A DNA stretch of 64,000 nucleotides from Pseudomonas cichorii (GTDB lineage Bacteria > Pseudomonadota > Gammaproteobacteria > Pseudomonadales > Pseudomonadaceae), in assembly GCF_015471405.1 (NCBI RefSeq), contig NZ_BLVZ01000016.1:91628-155627 (forward strand), given 5' to 3'. A program made the translations under genes and the position numbers. Shown here piece by piece: positions 34,291 through 42,217 of this stretch. Position 1 is the first letter of the stretch. Each line of letters opens with the position of its first letter. Below the pieces are notes generated by a model. It was not told where the DNA came from and did not search any database. It saw only the letters and a list, made by a program, of their open reading frames with translations.

Positions 34291-36336
34291 ATGGATCTCA
34301 CTTCACAAACGGACGCCCATAGAACACCTGTCGGGAAAGACAAGATGAACAAGGCCCATCTGAAGGCTGAGCTTCTGCAATACACATTAGGCAGCAACCT
34401 CGCAGGTCTGTGGGCTCAACTGGTCGCCGCAATTGGTGTGGTGCTGCTGGTCCAGACATCAGAAACCGACAGGGAGTGGAGCTGGATCTGGCTGGCAATC
34501 ACAGTGGTCACCCTGGGTATTCGATGGGCTTTGCATCGATACCTGATCAGAGATGCCAACACCCCCAAAGGCCATTCGATTGAATGGCTGGAACGGGCCT
34601 GGCAGCTTCAGGGTGCGGGCTTGTTTGCCACAGGCTTTCTCTGGGCCATCCTGATACTGACCGAATTCAACACTTATCCACCGGCCCAGCAGTACCTGAT
34701 CATCATGGTGGTGTCGGCAATGGCGGGCGGTGCCAGCGGAATACTGGCGCCCATGCGCGTGATGGGCCCGGTGTATTTCGGCCTCATGATGCTGCCTGCG
34801 TGCTTTCAACTGGCTGTGCAAACTCCGTCGCAGTGGATCCTCAGCATCATTGGCGTGGTGTTTTACTGCCTGATGATCGCAGGACACCGCAACAACTATG
34901 CCCGCCTGCGCAAATCCATCGAGTTGCAGAACGAAAACTCGGAGCTGGTCGAACAACTGACTCTGCGCACCGAAGAGGTATTGGCAACCAATGCCGAACT
35001 TGAGGAACGTGTCGCAGATCGTACCCGCTCCCTGCACATCCTGGCCCATCACGACCCGCTCACCGGTCTGCCGAATCGGCGCGGCCTGATGTACGAGCTA
35101 AGCCCGCTGCCGGATACCGCCCCGCAATTGCGTGCGGTCCTGTTTCTGGACCTTGATCACTTCAAACAGATCAATGACGGGCTGGGGCATGCCTGTGGTG
35201 ATGAAATACTTCAGGGCGTTGCGAGGCGCCTGCAGTCCTTGCTTCCCGACGGCTCCTCCATCGCTCGCTGGGGAGGCGATGAGTTTATTGTCGTCACGCC
35301 AGCCTTGCTTGATATTCGCACCAAGGCGTGGCAACTGGCTGAAACGCTGGGAGAAGCGCTGATAAAGAATTTTGAAATCGATTCCGCGTCACTGCGTATT
35401 GGCGTCAGTATCGGCATCGCGATACAAGGTGACGACGGCGACAACATTGAAACCTTGCTTCAAGCGTCAGACCTGGCCTCTGCCGAAGCCAAGCGACAAG
35501 GCCGTGGCCGTATCGTGTTTTATGACCAGGAACTGGCGCGCATCCAGCGCCGCAAGCTCGATATCAATATTGCCCTGCGCCATGCCGTACATGATGAAAG
35601 CCTGTCGCTGGTTTTCCAGCCCTTGATCTCTGCGAAAACCGGCGAAGTGATGTGCATCGAAGCATTGCTGCGCTGGAACCCGCCTTCGCTGGGGCCTGTA
35701 GGGCCGCAGGAGTTCATTCCGATAGCCGAAGAGTCGGACCTGATCGTCGAGCTGGGTGCATGGGTATTGCAGCAGGCCTGCCGCGCGGCAGTCACCTGGG
35801 AGAAAACCGGCACTGAGCTGCCTTCTATTGCCGTGAACGTTTCCATACGGCAACTGGTGACGCCCGGCTTCACCCGTTATGTCGCCCAGATCCTCGCCAT
35901 AGAACGCCTGTCGCCTACCCGGTTGATCGTGGAAGTCACTGAGTCAGTGTTCGACGAGGCCTGGAAAGATCGCATTCTTGAGTCGCTCAATCACCTGAGA
36001 AAACTGGGCGTGCATATCCATATCGATGACTTCGGCACCGGCTACTCATCGCTCTCCAGATTGCGCGAGCTGCCTATCGATGGCATCAAGATTGACCGTT
36101 CATTTGTCGCCCAACTGGATGACCGGGCTTTGGCCGTGGTGGAAAGCGCAGTGCTCATCGCCAAACGCTTCTCGCTGAAAATCGTCGCGGAAGGCATCGA
36201 AACCCATACCCAGGCGCAATGCCTGCATGCAATGGGCGTGGACGAATTTCAGGGTTATCTGCTGGGCAAACCACAGCCAGGCGTGCAATTGCAAAGTGTG
36301 GTGCCAACCTGGATCAATGAGCCGGTAGCGGTCTGA
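34291..36336 (+). CDS. Membrane-bound GGDEF-EAL cyclic-di-GMP protein
   Basis: A 681-residue protein with six hydrophobic segments between residues about 35 and 200 forming a membrane sensor, then a coiled coil (about 205-245), a GGDEF domain with an intact GGDEF at 328-332 and an EAL domain with CIEALLRW, IDDFGTGYSS and KIDRSFV. Both active sites look intact, so it could make and break cyclic-di-GMP. The product-inhibition RxxD site before GGDEF is missing. The ATG at 34345 (MNKAHLK) is an alternative start. It is a single gene, converging on the chemoreceptor gene. Confidence 0.9.
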   Translation: MDLTSQTDAHRTPVGKDKMNKAHLKAELLQYTLGSNLAGLWAQLVAAIGVVLLVQTSETDREWSWIWLAITVVTLGIRWALHRYLIRDANTPKGHSIEWLERAWQLQGAGLFATGFLWAILILTEFNTYPPAQQYLIIMVVSAMAGGASGILAPMRVMGPVYFGLMMLPACFQLAVQTPSQWILSIIGVVFYCLMIAGHRNNYARLRKSIELQNENSELVEQLTLRTEEVLATNAELEERVADRTRSLHILAHHDPLTGLPNRRGLMYELSPLPDTAPQLRAVLFLDLDHFKQINDGLGHACGDEILQGVARRLQSLLPDGSSIARWGGDEFIVVTPALLDIRTKAWQLAETLGEALIKNFEIDSASLRIGVSIGIAIQGDDGDNIETLLQASDLASAEAKRQGRGRIVFYDQELARIQRRKLDINIALRHAVHDESLSLVFQPLISAKTGEVMCIEALLRWNPPSLGPVGPQEFIPIAEESDLIVELGAWVLQQACRAAVTWEKTGTELPSIAVNVSIRQLVTPGFTRYVAQILAIERLSPTRLIVEVTESVFDEAWKDRILESLNHLRKLGVHIHIDDFGTGYSSLSRLRELPIDGIKIDRSFVAQLDDRALAVVESAVLIAKRFSLKIVAEGIETHTQAQCLHAMGVDEFQGYLLGKPQPGVQLQSVVPTWINEPVAV

Positions 36337-36375
36337 GCGAGACAAACGCCCTGTAAAAAACGATGAGCCCTGAAT

Positions 36376-36418
36376 GCAAAACACCTCAACCGCCAAACCG
36401 GCGATTGAGGTGTTTTGC
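36376..36418. terminator. Bidirectional terminator
   Basis: A perfect 14-base stem, GCAAAACACCTCAA with its complement, around a loop rich in CCGCC/GGCG. The A and T runs inside the arms serve both converging genes. Confidence 0.8.
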
Positions 36419-36445
36419 GTTGAGCGAGGCTGTCGGCAGAACCGA

Positions 36446-38503
36446 TTACCCCAACTGGAAGCGCGCCGTATTGTCGTTCAATGCACGGCTGCCCTTGCTC
36501 AGGGTATCAGCGGCCTGATTGACTGCCCGGGCACCGTCGAGCAAGCGTCCTGCCGCCTGATCGACCTGCTGGATATTGTTGCTGACTTCATCCGCAGTCG
36601 AAGCCTGCTCCTCGACGGCGGTCGAGATCTGCGCCAGCGTATCGGTCACGCCCTGTACCGCAGTGGCGATTTCGCCCAGCCGCACACCCAGCCCGGTCAC
36701 TGACTGGGCATCGTTGACCGCCTGACCACATGCAGCTTCCATCAGGGTCACGGCCTGAGTCACGGTCGAGCGCAAGCTGTCCACGGTGCCGGCAATTTCC
36801 GCAGTGGAAGCCTGAGTACGTTGCGACAGACTGCGAACCTCGTCGGCAACCACAGCAAAACCACGCCCCTGCTCACCCGCCCGCGCCGCTTCGATGGCAG
36901 CATTGAGCGCCAGCAGGTTGGTCTGTTCGGCAATGCCACGAATCGCATCGACAACCGACTGGATCTGCTGCCCCTGCTCGCTGACTCGTCCCAGGGCAGC
37001 TGCCGTGTCGGTCAGGCGTTGATTGAGTTGCTGGATGCTGTCGGTAGTGCGTCGGCTATCGCGACTGCTTTCTTCAGCGATCTTGCGCGTCTGACGTGCG
37101 CTGTCGGAAGCCTGCTCGCAGCTTCTTGCCACACCCTGGGAGGTCGCCGCCAGCTCAGTCGCCGCCGCAGCGATCTGACTGATCTGATACTGCTGCTCCT
37201 CGACTTCACTGAGCGTGCCGTTGGACTGGGCATTGAGCGTCTGCACCGCGTCGCCCAACTGATGGGTTTCGTGATTGACACCCAGCAGGCTGGTGCGCAA
37301 CTGAACCACAGCAACGTTCAGCGCTCTGCTGATAGCCGCCAACTCGTCACGCCCCTGAACCGAGACCTCGACACACAGGTTGCCGTCACGCAGCGATTCG
37401 GCAAGCGTAGTAATGCCACTGGCGCTACGGCGGATCGAAGACTGCAAACAGGCGAACAGATACAACGCAACCAGCATCAACACCCCAAAGGTCACAGCCA
37501 GCGGGATGAACTGCATATTGGAAGTATCACGATAATATTCGAGCCGATCGTTCAGGGAGCTCAGCGATTGCTTGCGCAACTGAGCCAGGCCACCCAGCAT
37601 GGCATCGATGCTGCGCTCGAACTCTTCCGGCTTGAGCTTGATGGTGCCACCGAAAACGCCCTCATCGAGCACTTTCAGTTCGGCGTCCATCATCGCCGAG
37701 GTCGCCTTGTATTTTACAGCCCAGGGCTCCAGCTCGGGCGGCAGCTTGGACAGCAACAGATTGCCCGCCTTGTGCATCTGATCCTTGGCATCGTCGATAC
37801 GGCTACGCAAGTCACGCATCTGCAAACGGCTTTGCAGACTGAACTGTCCTGTAGCCACGGATGTTTGACCGATACTGGCCATACGGCCAATACGCTCGAT
37901 CAGATCCGGCATCTGCTGGGTGGAGAGCTGCATCAGCATGTAGGTTTCCAGCCAGGGATCGAGGATCAAACCGCTGTCCATCGCGATTTGCTCACGCAGG
38001 GCCTGGGTCAGGCTCAAGGACGTAGTAAAACGATCATAACCATCCGGCCACCAGCCTACGGTGCGCAACGAGGCAGAATCCAGCCCCTTCACGGACGCCT
38101 GCAGTGCCTTATAACGCTCCATAGCGTCAGAAGTGGCACCTTCCTGCGCCAATTTGGCGCCCACGGCATCGAGTGCCTGGGAGATTTTCTGGACATTCGC
38201 ATCAAGCTTCGCAATCGCAGCCTTGGCGGCAGGAGTGGGCTCACGAAGAATGTCGGCGGCTTTCCAGCGCGCCGCGTTATCACGCTGGGCCGATAACTCG
38301 AAATCAAGATCATCGAGCACCAACAACTGACGCACGCCCGACTGTTCGCCCGTAATCACCGCAAGCTTGTTGCGATAATCCTGAGCAATCATCCATACGC
38401 TGCCAACCAGAGGCAGCATGAATAACAAGAACAGGACCTGAAATTTGCGTGCGAAACCAAAATGCCCCATCAGGCGCATACCTGGTGATAAAAGCCCACT
38501 CAT
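36446..38503 (-). CDS. Methyl-accepting chemotaxis protein
   Basis: A protein of 685 residues. A transmembrane helix (FQVLFLLFMLPLVGSVWMIA) precedes a long periplasmic helical sensor of about 300 residues, a second helix (FIPLAVTFGVLMLVALYLFACL), a HAMP domain and the signalling domain with the hairpin tip EQTNLLALNAAIEAARAGEQGRGFAVVADEVR. No C-terminal CheB/CheR pentapeptide is seen. The ATG at 38503 has GGGGGG at good spacing; 38512 and 38575 are alternatives. The ligand cannot be read from sequence. Confidence 0.9.
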   Translation of the reverse strand: MSGLLSPGMRLMGHFGFARKFQVLFLLFMLPLVGSVWMIAQDYRNKLAVITGEQSGVRQLLVLDDLDFELSAQRDNAARWKAADILREPTPAAKAAIAKLDANVQKISQALDAVGAKLAQEGATSDAMERYKALQASVKGLDSASLRTVGWWPDGYDRFTTSLSLTQALREQIAMDSGLILDPWLETYMLMQLSTQQMPDLIERIGRMASIGQTSVATGQFSLQSRLQMRDLRSRIDDAKDQMHKAGNLLLSKLPPELEPWAVKYKATSAMMDAELKVLDEGVFGGTIKLKPEEFERSIDAMLGGLAQLRKQSLSSLNDRLEYYRDTSNMQFIPLAVTFGVLMLVALYLFACLQSSIRRSASGITTLAESLRDGNLCVEVSVQGRDELAAISRALNVAVVQLRTSLLGVNHETHQLGDAVQTLNAQSNGTLSEVEEQQYQISQIAAAATELAATSQGVARSCEQASDSARQTRKIAEESSRDSRRTTDSIQQLNQRLTDTAAALGRVSEQGQQIQSVVDAIRGIAEQTNLLALNAAIEAARAGEQGRGFAVVADEVRSLSQRTQASTAEIAGTVDSLRSTVTQAVTLMEAACGQAVNDAQSVTGLGVRLGEIATAVQGVTDTLAQISTAVEEQASTADEVSNNIQQVDQAAGRLLDGARAVNQAADTLSKGSRALNDNTARFQLG

Positions 38504-39074
38504 GTCCGACATCCCCCCGTAGACAGCCTGCAAAACCGGGTAAAACCGTGCAGGTGCCCTTTTTGAAAAAGCCAACTAGCAAAATGCCATGTTATTGATT
38601 TAATGACGATAGGCATCACATCTCGTTTATCCGAAAAGCGAAGTCGTCCAGGTTTTCAAGGCACGAAAATGATCTTGTTCGGTGCTTTGGGCAGAACAAA
38701 GCAAGATTTGGACCGAGGCCGTACTTTTCGCGGCGATGTTTGCCAAACAGGGTAGGAAATTTCTCGAACACGCCTGAATTGAATAATTTTCGTGCAGAGT
38801 CCGGGCACAGACATTCTTTTTCAGAGAAAACCTCTTCCGAGAAACCGAAAGAAAAGCTCCTCCTCATTCGGAAACCCGAACAACCGAGCCTTTGCGGCAG
38901 ACCACACGAAGGTCCAGGAAAATACACAGTGCAAAATGTCACTGGAAGAAACATTTGATGTGAAGAGTGCAAGACAGCAGCCTGCGAAGCGGCCCTCAGG
39001 ACTCGAAAATACAGCCTCGCCCCCTGAAGCCAGCTAACCGATTGATCACACGCAATTATTTTTCACATCAACGC
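38504..39074. other. Stretch without a supported gene
   Basis: About 570 bases between the chemoreceptor start and the tRNA-Met promoter. Short open frames exist on both strands (up to 118 codons) but none has the codon bias of the neighbours, a good ribosome site or a recognisable domain. The chemoreceptor promoter must lie near 38504-38640. The sequence is more AT-rich than its surroundings and may be degraded accessory DNA. Confidence 0.5.
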
Positions 39075-39103
39075 TTGACACATGTTCGTTATCCACGAAT
39101 AAT
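39075..39103 (+). promoter_or_regulatory. Promoter of tRNA-Met
   Basis: A perfect TTGACA (39075-39080), a 17-base spacer and AATAAT (39098-39103), with the tRNA 12 bases downstream. Confidence 0.8.
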
Positions 39104-39114
39104 GCGCGCCACTT

Positions 39115-39191
39115 GGCTACATAGCTCAGTTGGTTAGAGCATAGCATTCATAATGCTGGGGTCCGGGGTTCAAGTCCCTGTGTAGCCACCA
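39115..39191 (+). tRNA. tRNA-Met (anticodon CAT, elongator type)
   Basis: A 77-base cloverleaf. GGCTACA pairs with TGTAGCC in the acceptor, with encoded ACCA at the end. The anticodon loop TTCATAA gives CAT at 39149-39151. The first acceptor base pair is G-C, unlike initiator tRNA. In P. aeruginosa the matching tRNA-Met gene after ychF is a known integration site; here its 3' end borders the relic island. Confidence 0.95.
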
Positions 39192-39247
39192 AGTTCAACA
39201 AGAAGCCCGCCTAGTGCGGGCTTTCTTGTTTCTGGCTGTTCCTCTCT
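39190..39247. repeat. 58-bp direct repeat, left copy (attL side, tRNA end plus terminator)
   Basis: This block begins with the last bases of tRNA-Met and is identical to 41748-41805. It includes a terminator hairpin, AGCCCGC-CTAGT-GCGGGCT at 39204-39222 followed by TTTCTTGTTT. Repeats of a tRNA 3' end and its downstream flank are the mark of tyrosine-recombinase integration. Confidence 0.93.
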
Positions 39248-39317
39248 GCTTCCCCCTTACCGCCGTTGCCTCCCCCGCGCATCCTTTCAAAATAATTGAA
39301 CCGAAGGGGTACAGGCC

Positions 39318-39623
39318 GTGAAACGATCCGAAATCAAGCGCCGACTGCTCTCCGACAAACTCTTGGTGGGGCTTGAGCAGGATATAGAGAACTCGACGGC
39401 GACCACGAAGGCGTGGAAGGCTGTCGAAGCCGAAACGACCTGCGACACATTTACAATCTTGGCCTGCGAATGGCACACCTCGCGTGCTACCTCATGGAGC
39501 GGGCAGGCAAAATGGGTAATGGGAACATTCGAGCGCCATGTATTTCCCAGCGCCAGTACACGTTCATTCTTTCTATGGAGTGAATGGAGAAACAAGACAT
39601 CCTTGAACAGAAGAGCCGGGTAG
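39318..39623 (+). pseudogene. Integrase remnant (tyrosine recombinase N-terminus)
   Basis: A 101-codon open frame beginning MKRSEIKRRLLSDKLL, the typical start of P4-type tRNA integrases. It jumps from there to a core-binding-like segment (ILACEWHTSRATSWS and TFERHVFP). The rest of the arm-binding domain between these blocks is deleted, and the whole catalytic domain with its R-H-R-Y residues is absent. It is placed 127 bases after tRNA-Met in the usual orientation. The remaining 260 bases to the next gene hold nothing I can identify. Confidence 0.75.
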
Positions 39624-39886
39624 CCTCAATGAGGTAAACGAAGTCCTCCCCCACGCCCTCATTCCATCCAGGCAATCAGGCATCTAGCAAAAACCTGTAA
39701 GCCTTATCCTTCAATTAATACAGTGCTTTCTGGCACTTTTGGCCAAGCCGTCAGCCGAAAGTTTACTGGCTGTATTTCTACGCTTTTCAGGCGTGCGGCG
39801 GCTCATAAAGCCATGGCAATAGCTCCATCGCGCTACAGCCATCACATGAGCATCGCCCACCCCCTTGAAACAGACGGAGATGCGAA

Positions 39887-40216
39887 ATGACACGCCTTTC
39901 AAAAGAAATTGCATTCCCACCAGAACCGCAACCGAAAATGAAACAGATCTCTTTTGGTGGCAGTGGCGGTGGCCTATTTACTATTGCCAGTAAAGAATGG
40001 GCCGAGAATGAAGACCTGCCGGGGGCATTAGATCTGGCGGCGGACCTCGCGGATGGTGTCGAACAGCTTTGCGGTCGGCTTAATGATTGTATCAATAACG
40101 GCGAAATAGCTTACTGCGCTGAAATTCGCGCCATAGGCTTTCTTGCGCAGATGACTTCGGCACTGGTCCGCTCTGCTGAGAGAGGGATAAGAAAGTCTAC
40201 GGAGTTTGACCAATGA
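39887..40216 (+). CDS. Small protein of unknown function, DUF3077-like architecture
   Basis: A 109-residue protein, first of the island's cargo operon, with GGAG at about 39870 before its ATG. After a Gly-rich LFTIASKEW segment, a helical part (LPGALDLAADLADGVEQLC, IRAIGFLAQMTSALVRSAE) resembles in pattern the Pseudomonas DUF3077 proteins, though this is a loose match. No signal peptide or membrane helix. Its stop overlaps the next gene by four bases. Confidence 0.65.
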   Translation: MTRLSKEIAFPPEPQPKMKQISFGGSGGGLFTIASKEWAENEDLPGALDLAADLADGVEQLCGRLNDCINNGEIAYCAEIRAIGFLAQMTSALVRSAERGIRKSTEFDQ

Positions 40217-40557
40217 GCAACCTCCCAAGGTGGAATCAAATCTTCGTTGATGTTGAGCGTGAATTTCCATCCTGCCACAACCTCGAGTCTGTCCTTACTT
40301 CAGATCAGGTTGAGCAATTGAAAGGCATCGAAAACACGGCCGACAACTTCACGATTACAGTTCTTCATGGTGCCGCAGCACTGGGAGAATTACTTGCTCA
40401 TACTGCCAATGCAGGCGAGCTGACTGACGATGTTGCCATGAGTGTCGGATGGTTTATTCAGTCGGTTGCCTTGATGTCCATGACCATGAGCGAAACGGGC
40501 GCTGCCGCAGCCTACAAACTGCAGAACATTCCTCAAAAGGGAGGTTCTGCAAAATGA
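40213..40557 (+). CDS. Small helical protein of unknown function
   Basis: A 114-residue protein that I do not recognise. It appears all-helical, with a mildly hydrophobic second half (NFTITVLHGAAALGELLAHT, VGWFIQSVALMSMTM) ending in a basic tail. It overlaps both neighbours by four bases (ATGA), so the group is translated as a unit. The size and helix pattern recall the first and third proteins of the operon, raising the possibility of a set of related helical subunits. Confidence 0.65.
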   Translation: MSNLPRWNQIFVDVEREFPSCHNLESVLTSDQVEQLKGIENTADNFTITVLHGAAALGELLAHTANAGELTDDVAMSVGWFIQSVALMSMTMSETGAAAAYKLQNIPQKGGSAK

Positions 40558-40775
40558 ATCCCCCAATCCAATCGAGCTTTGATGCTGACGCCATTCAAGG
40601 CATGCATCGCACCCTGACTTTGCTGGCGCTTGCATTGTCACTCATAGCAAGCCCGACCATTCCACCACTTACGACCAAAGCAATTGCCATCATGGCGCAA
40701 CGCACAGTTGTGGATGGGGCCGACGTGTTGATAACTGCTTGGGATTTGCTGGTAGTTGAAAGAGGTGGGCAATGA
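40554..40775 (+). CDS. Small hydrophobic protein of unknown function
   Basis: A 73-residue protein with GGGAGG upstream of its ATG at 40554. Residues about 18-35 (LTLLALALSLIAS) could be a membrane helix or a hydrophobic helix of a bundle. No known domain. Both ends overlap neighbouring genes by four bases. The open frame extends upstream to 40449 inside the previous gene, but the ATG with its ribosome site is the better start. Confidence 0.6.
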   Translation: MNPPIQSSFDADAIQGMHRTLTLLALALSLIASPTIPPLTTKAIAIMAQRTVVDGADVLITAWDLLVVERGGQ

Positions 40776-41482
40776 AAACGAACACTGTCTTGCGCCTCGG
40801 TCGCATTCAATATCGCAAGCTCGCAGACCTCACCAAGCAGGCCGGTTGCTGCCTCGGGGTGTCGACTTTTGAAAAGCTTGGCAAAGCTTGGGGACTCTTC
40901 AGTATATGGCCCTCAGCTGTCCATGTAGATGTATCGGTAGATGGAGTCAGCCTGGAAGAACGCACGGTTCTTCAAGTGGCTGCCCGCGTTAATACTGCGC
41001 GGCTACGCGCAGTACAGCGCCCCGAGATTGACTGGTCGCAACTGGAAGATCACGAGATTTTTGAGTTCATTGTTCAACACGAAATTGGTCATAGCCTGGA
41101 TAACCATTTTGTTTTAGACCTCTGGGGTATTACGGATCCTCACTTACAAGACAAGTGCCACAGAATCATATGCCGGACGAACGAGGTTCTTGCAGATCGG
41201 TATGCCTGGAACCAGATCAGACCGGGCGAGCCAGTACCTCTGTGTGAGAACGGAAAGCGAATTCAGGAAGATGTTGCAGAGTCGATGGCGCTGCTTGATC
41301 TACATGTTCCACGCACACGTCGGACACCGCGCGCGCTTGCCTGTGGTCAATACACCTGGGTGCCGCAAAGCATGCTGCTGACCGACGAGCTGACAGACTT
41401 TATTGGACCGGGTGTGTCCCCTGCGCTCATTCAGCGCGATCGCGCTTATTGTCGCGATACCAGATCGACGACAGGCAGATGA
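40772..41482 (+). CDS. Putative zinc metalloprotease (HEIGH motif)
   Basis: A 236-residue soluble protein. HEIGH at residues 103-107 is an HExxH zinc site, and NEVLADRY at 137-144 offers E138 as the third ligand in the ExxAD pattern of gluzincins (M48- or ImmA/IrrE-like). A conserved-looking C-terminal part (PLCENGKRIQEDVAE) follows. There is no signal peptide or membrane segment, so it acts in the cytoplasm. It is last in the four-gene operon of the tRNA-Met island. The substrate is unknown; a regulatory protease in a phage-, stress- or toxin-related system is one possibility. Confidence 0.7.
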   Translation: MKTNTVLRLGRIQYRKLADLTKQAGCCLGVSTFEKLGKAWGLFSIWPSAVHVDVSVDGVSLEERTVLQVAARVNTARLRAVQRPEIDWSQLEDHEIFEFIVQHEIGHSLDNHFVLDLWGITDPHLQDKCHRIICRTNEVLADRYAWNQIRPGEPVPLCENGKRIQEDVAESMALLDLHVPRTRRTPRALACGQYTWVPQSMLLTDELTDFIGPGVSPALIQRDRAYCRDTRSTTGR

Positions 41483-42217
41483 GCAAAAACGAAACTACCG
41501 ACGCTCGTACATAAGCTGGCGGCAGACCTGAATAACAACCCGGCCGTATAGGCCCAAAGGGAAAACATGAAAACTCAAAACGGCGTACTTGCGCCGATGA
41601 GATCGGCGTTCCCGAAGAAAGTCTCTTAGCTGTATTTCATAACTCACCCGAAGGCGCCCAAGCCACTAACCAGACCGTTCCTGAACGCCAAATGTGGACG
41701 CATGGTAATTCGCACAGATAAGTCATGGTTCAATTGACTGTGTCCCTCAAGTTCAACAAGAAGCCCGCCTAGTGCGGGCTTTCTTGTTTCTGGCTGTTCC
41801 TCTCTATCGACTTCTGTCTGCTGCTCCTGCGCATGCTTCGGCAGAATCCGCATTGATCCCACCTGCGAATCCTCTCCTCCCTACCCCGCTGCAATGGCAA
41901 GTCGCGGCTGATCAAAAACACGAACCGAATCACCACTGGTCGGATAAACCCAAGGCTCTAGGCCGCACGTCTTCGTACTTTATTCGGCATCGCACAGGCA
42001 TTCGGGCCAGGCAGGCTGGCGCGTAGAGGACAAGGAAAGCCATCTCTTCATTCAGACAAATACAAAACATAGCGCAATTGCAAATCGTTTGTATTTACAT
42101 GGTTGTGAAAAAATTGTTAAATCCGCCGCTTCAACGTTGCCCTTTGCTACGTCGAGCGACCATCGCTGCGTGCTCTGCAAAGTCGATATGTTTTCATGCC
42201 CTTCTAGGAATCACGAG
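41483..42217. other. Island right end and TonB-receptor leader, no supported gene
   Basis: About 735 bases. It holds a few short open frames, the decayed tRNA end (41729-41750), the right direct repeat, and the leader of the siderophore receptor. An AT-rich tract at 42070-42120 (GCAATTGCAAATCGTTTGTATTTAC) is weakly Fur-box-like and lies where an iron-responsive promoter would be expected. Confidence 0.4.
41748..41805. repeat. 58-bp direct repeat, right copy (attR side)
   Basis: Identical to 39190-39247, including the terminator hairpin (41762-41780). It defines the right boundary of the relic island. Confidence 0.93.

Larger units (their letters stand above)
39190..41805. mobile_element. Relic genomic island at tRNA-Met
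   Basis: About 2.6 kb bounded by perfect 58-bp direct repeats. It carries the remains of an integrase gene next to the tRNA and a four-gene cargo operon, with no other mobility gene. Just before the right repeat, GGTTCAATTGACTGTGTCCCTC (41729-41750) looks like a decayed copy of the tRNA T-arm and 3' end. The element can no longer move by itself, as the integrase catalytic half is missing. Confidence 0.85.

Noticed and set aside
36821..38296. 491-codon plus-strand frame inside the chemoreceptor gene
   Set aside because: The minus-strand chemoreceptor has all expected domains; the mirror frame has none.
38616..38972. 118-codon minus-strand frame before tRNA-Met
   Set aside because: Phe/Cys/Arg-rich composition unlike real proteins here, no ribosome site and no family resemblance.
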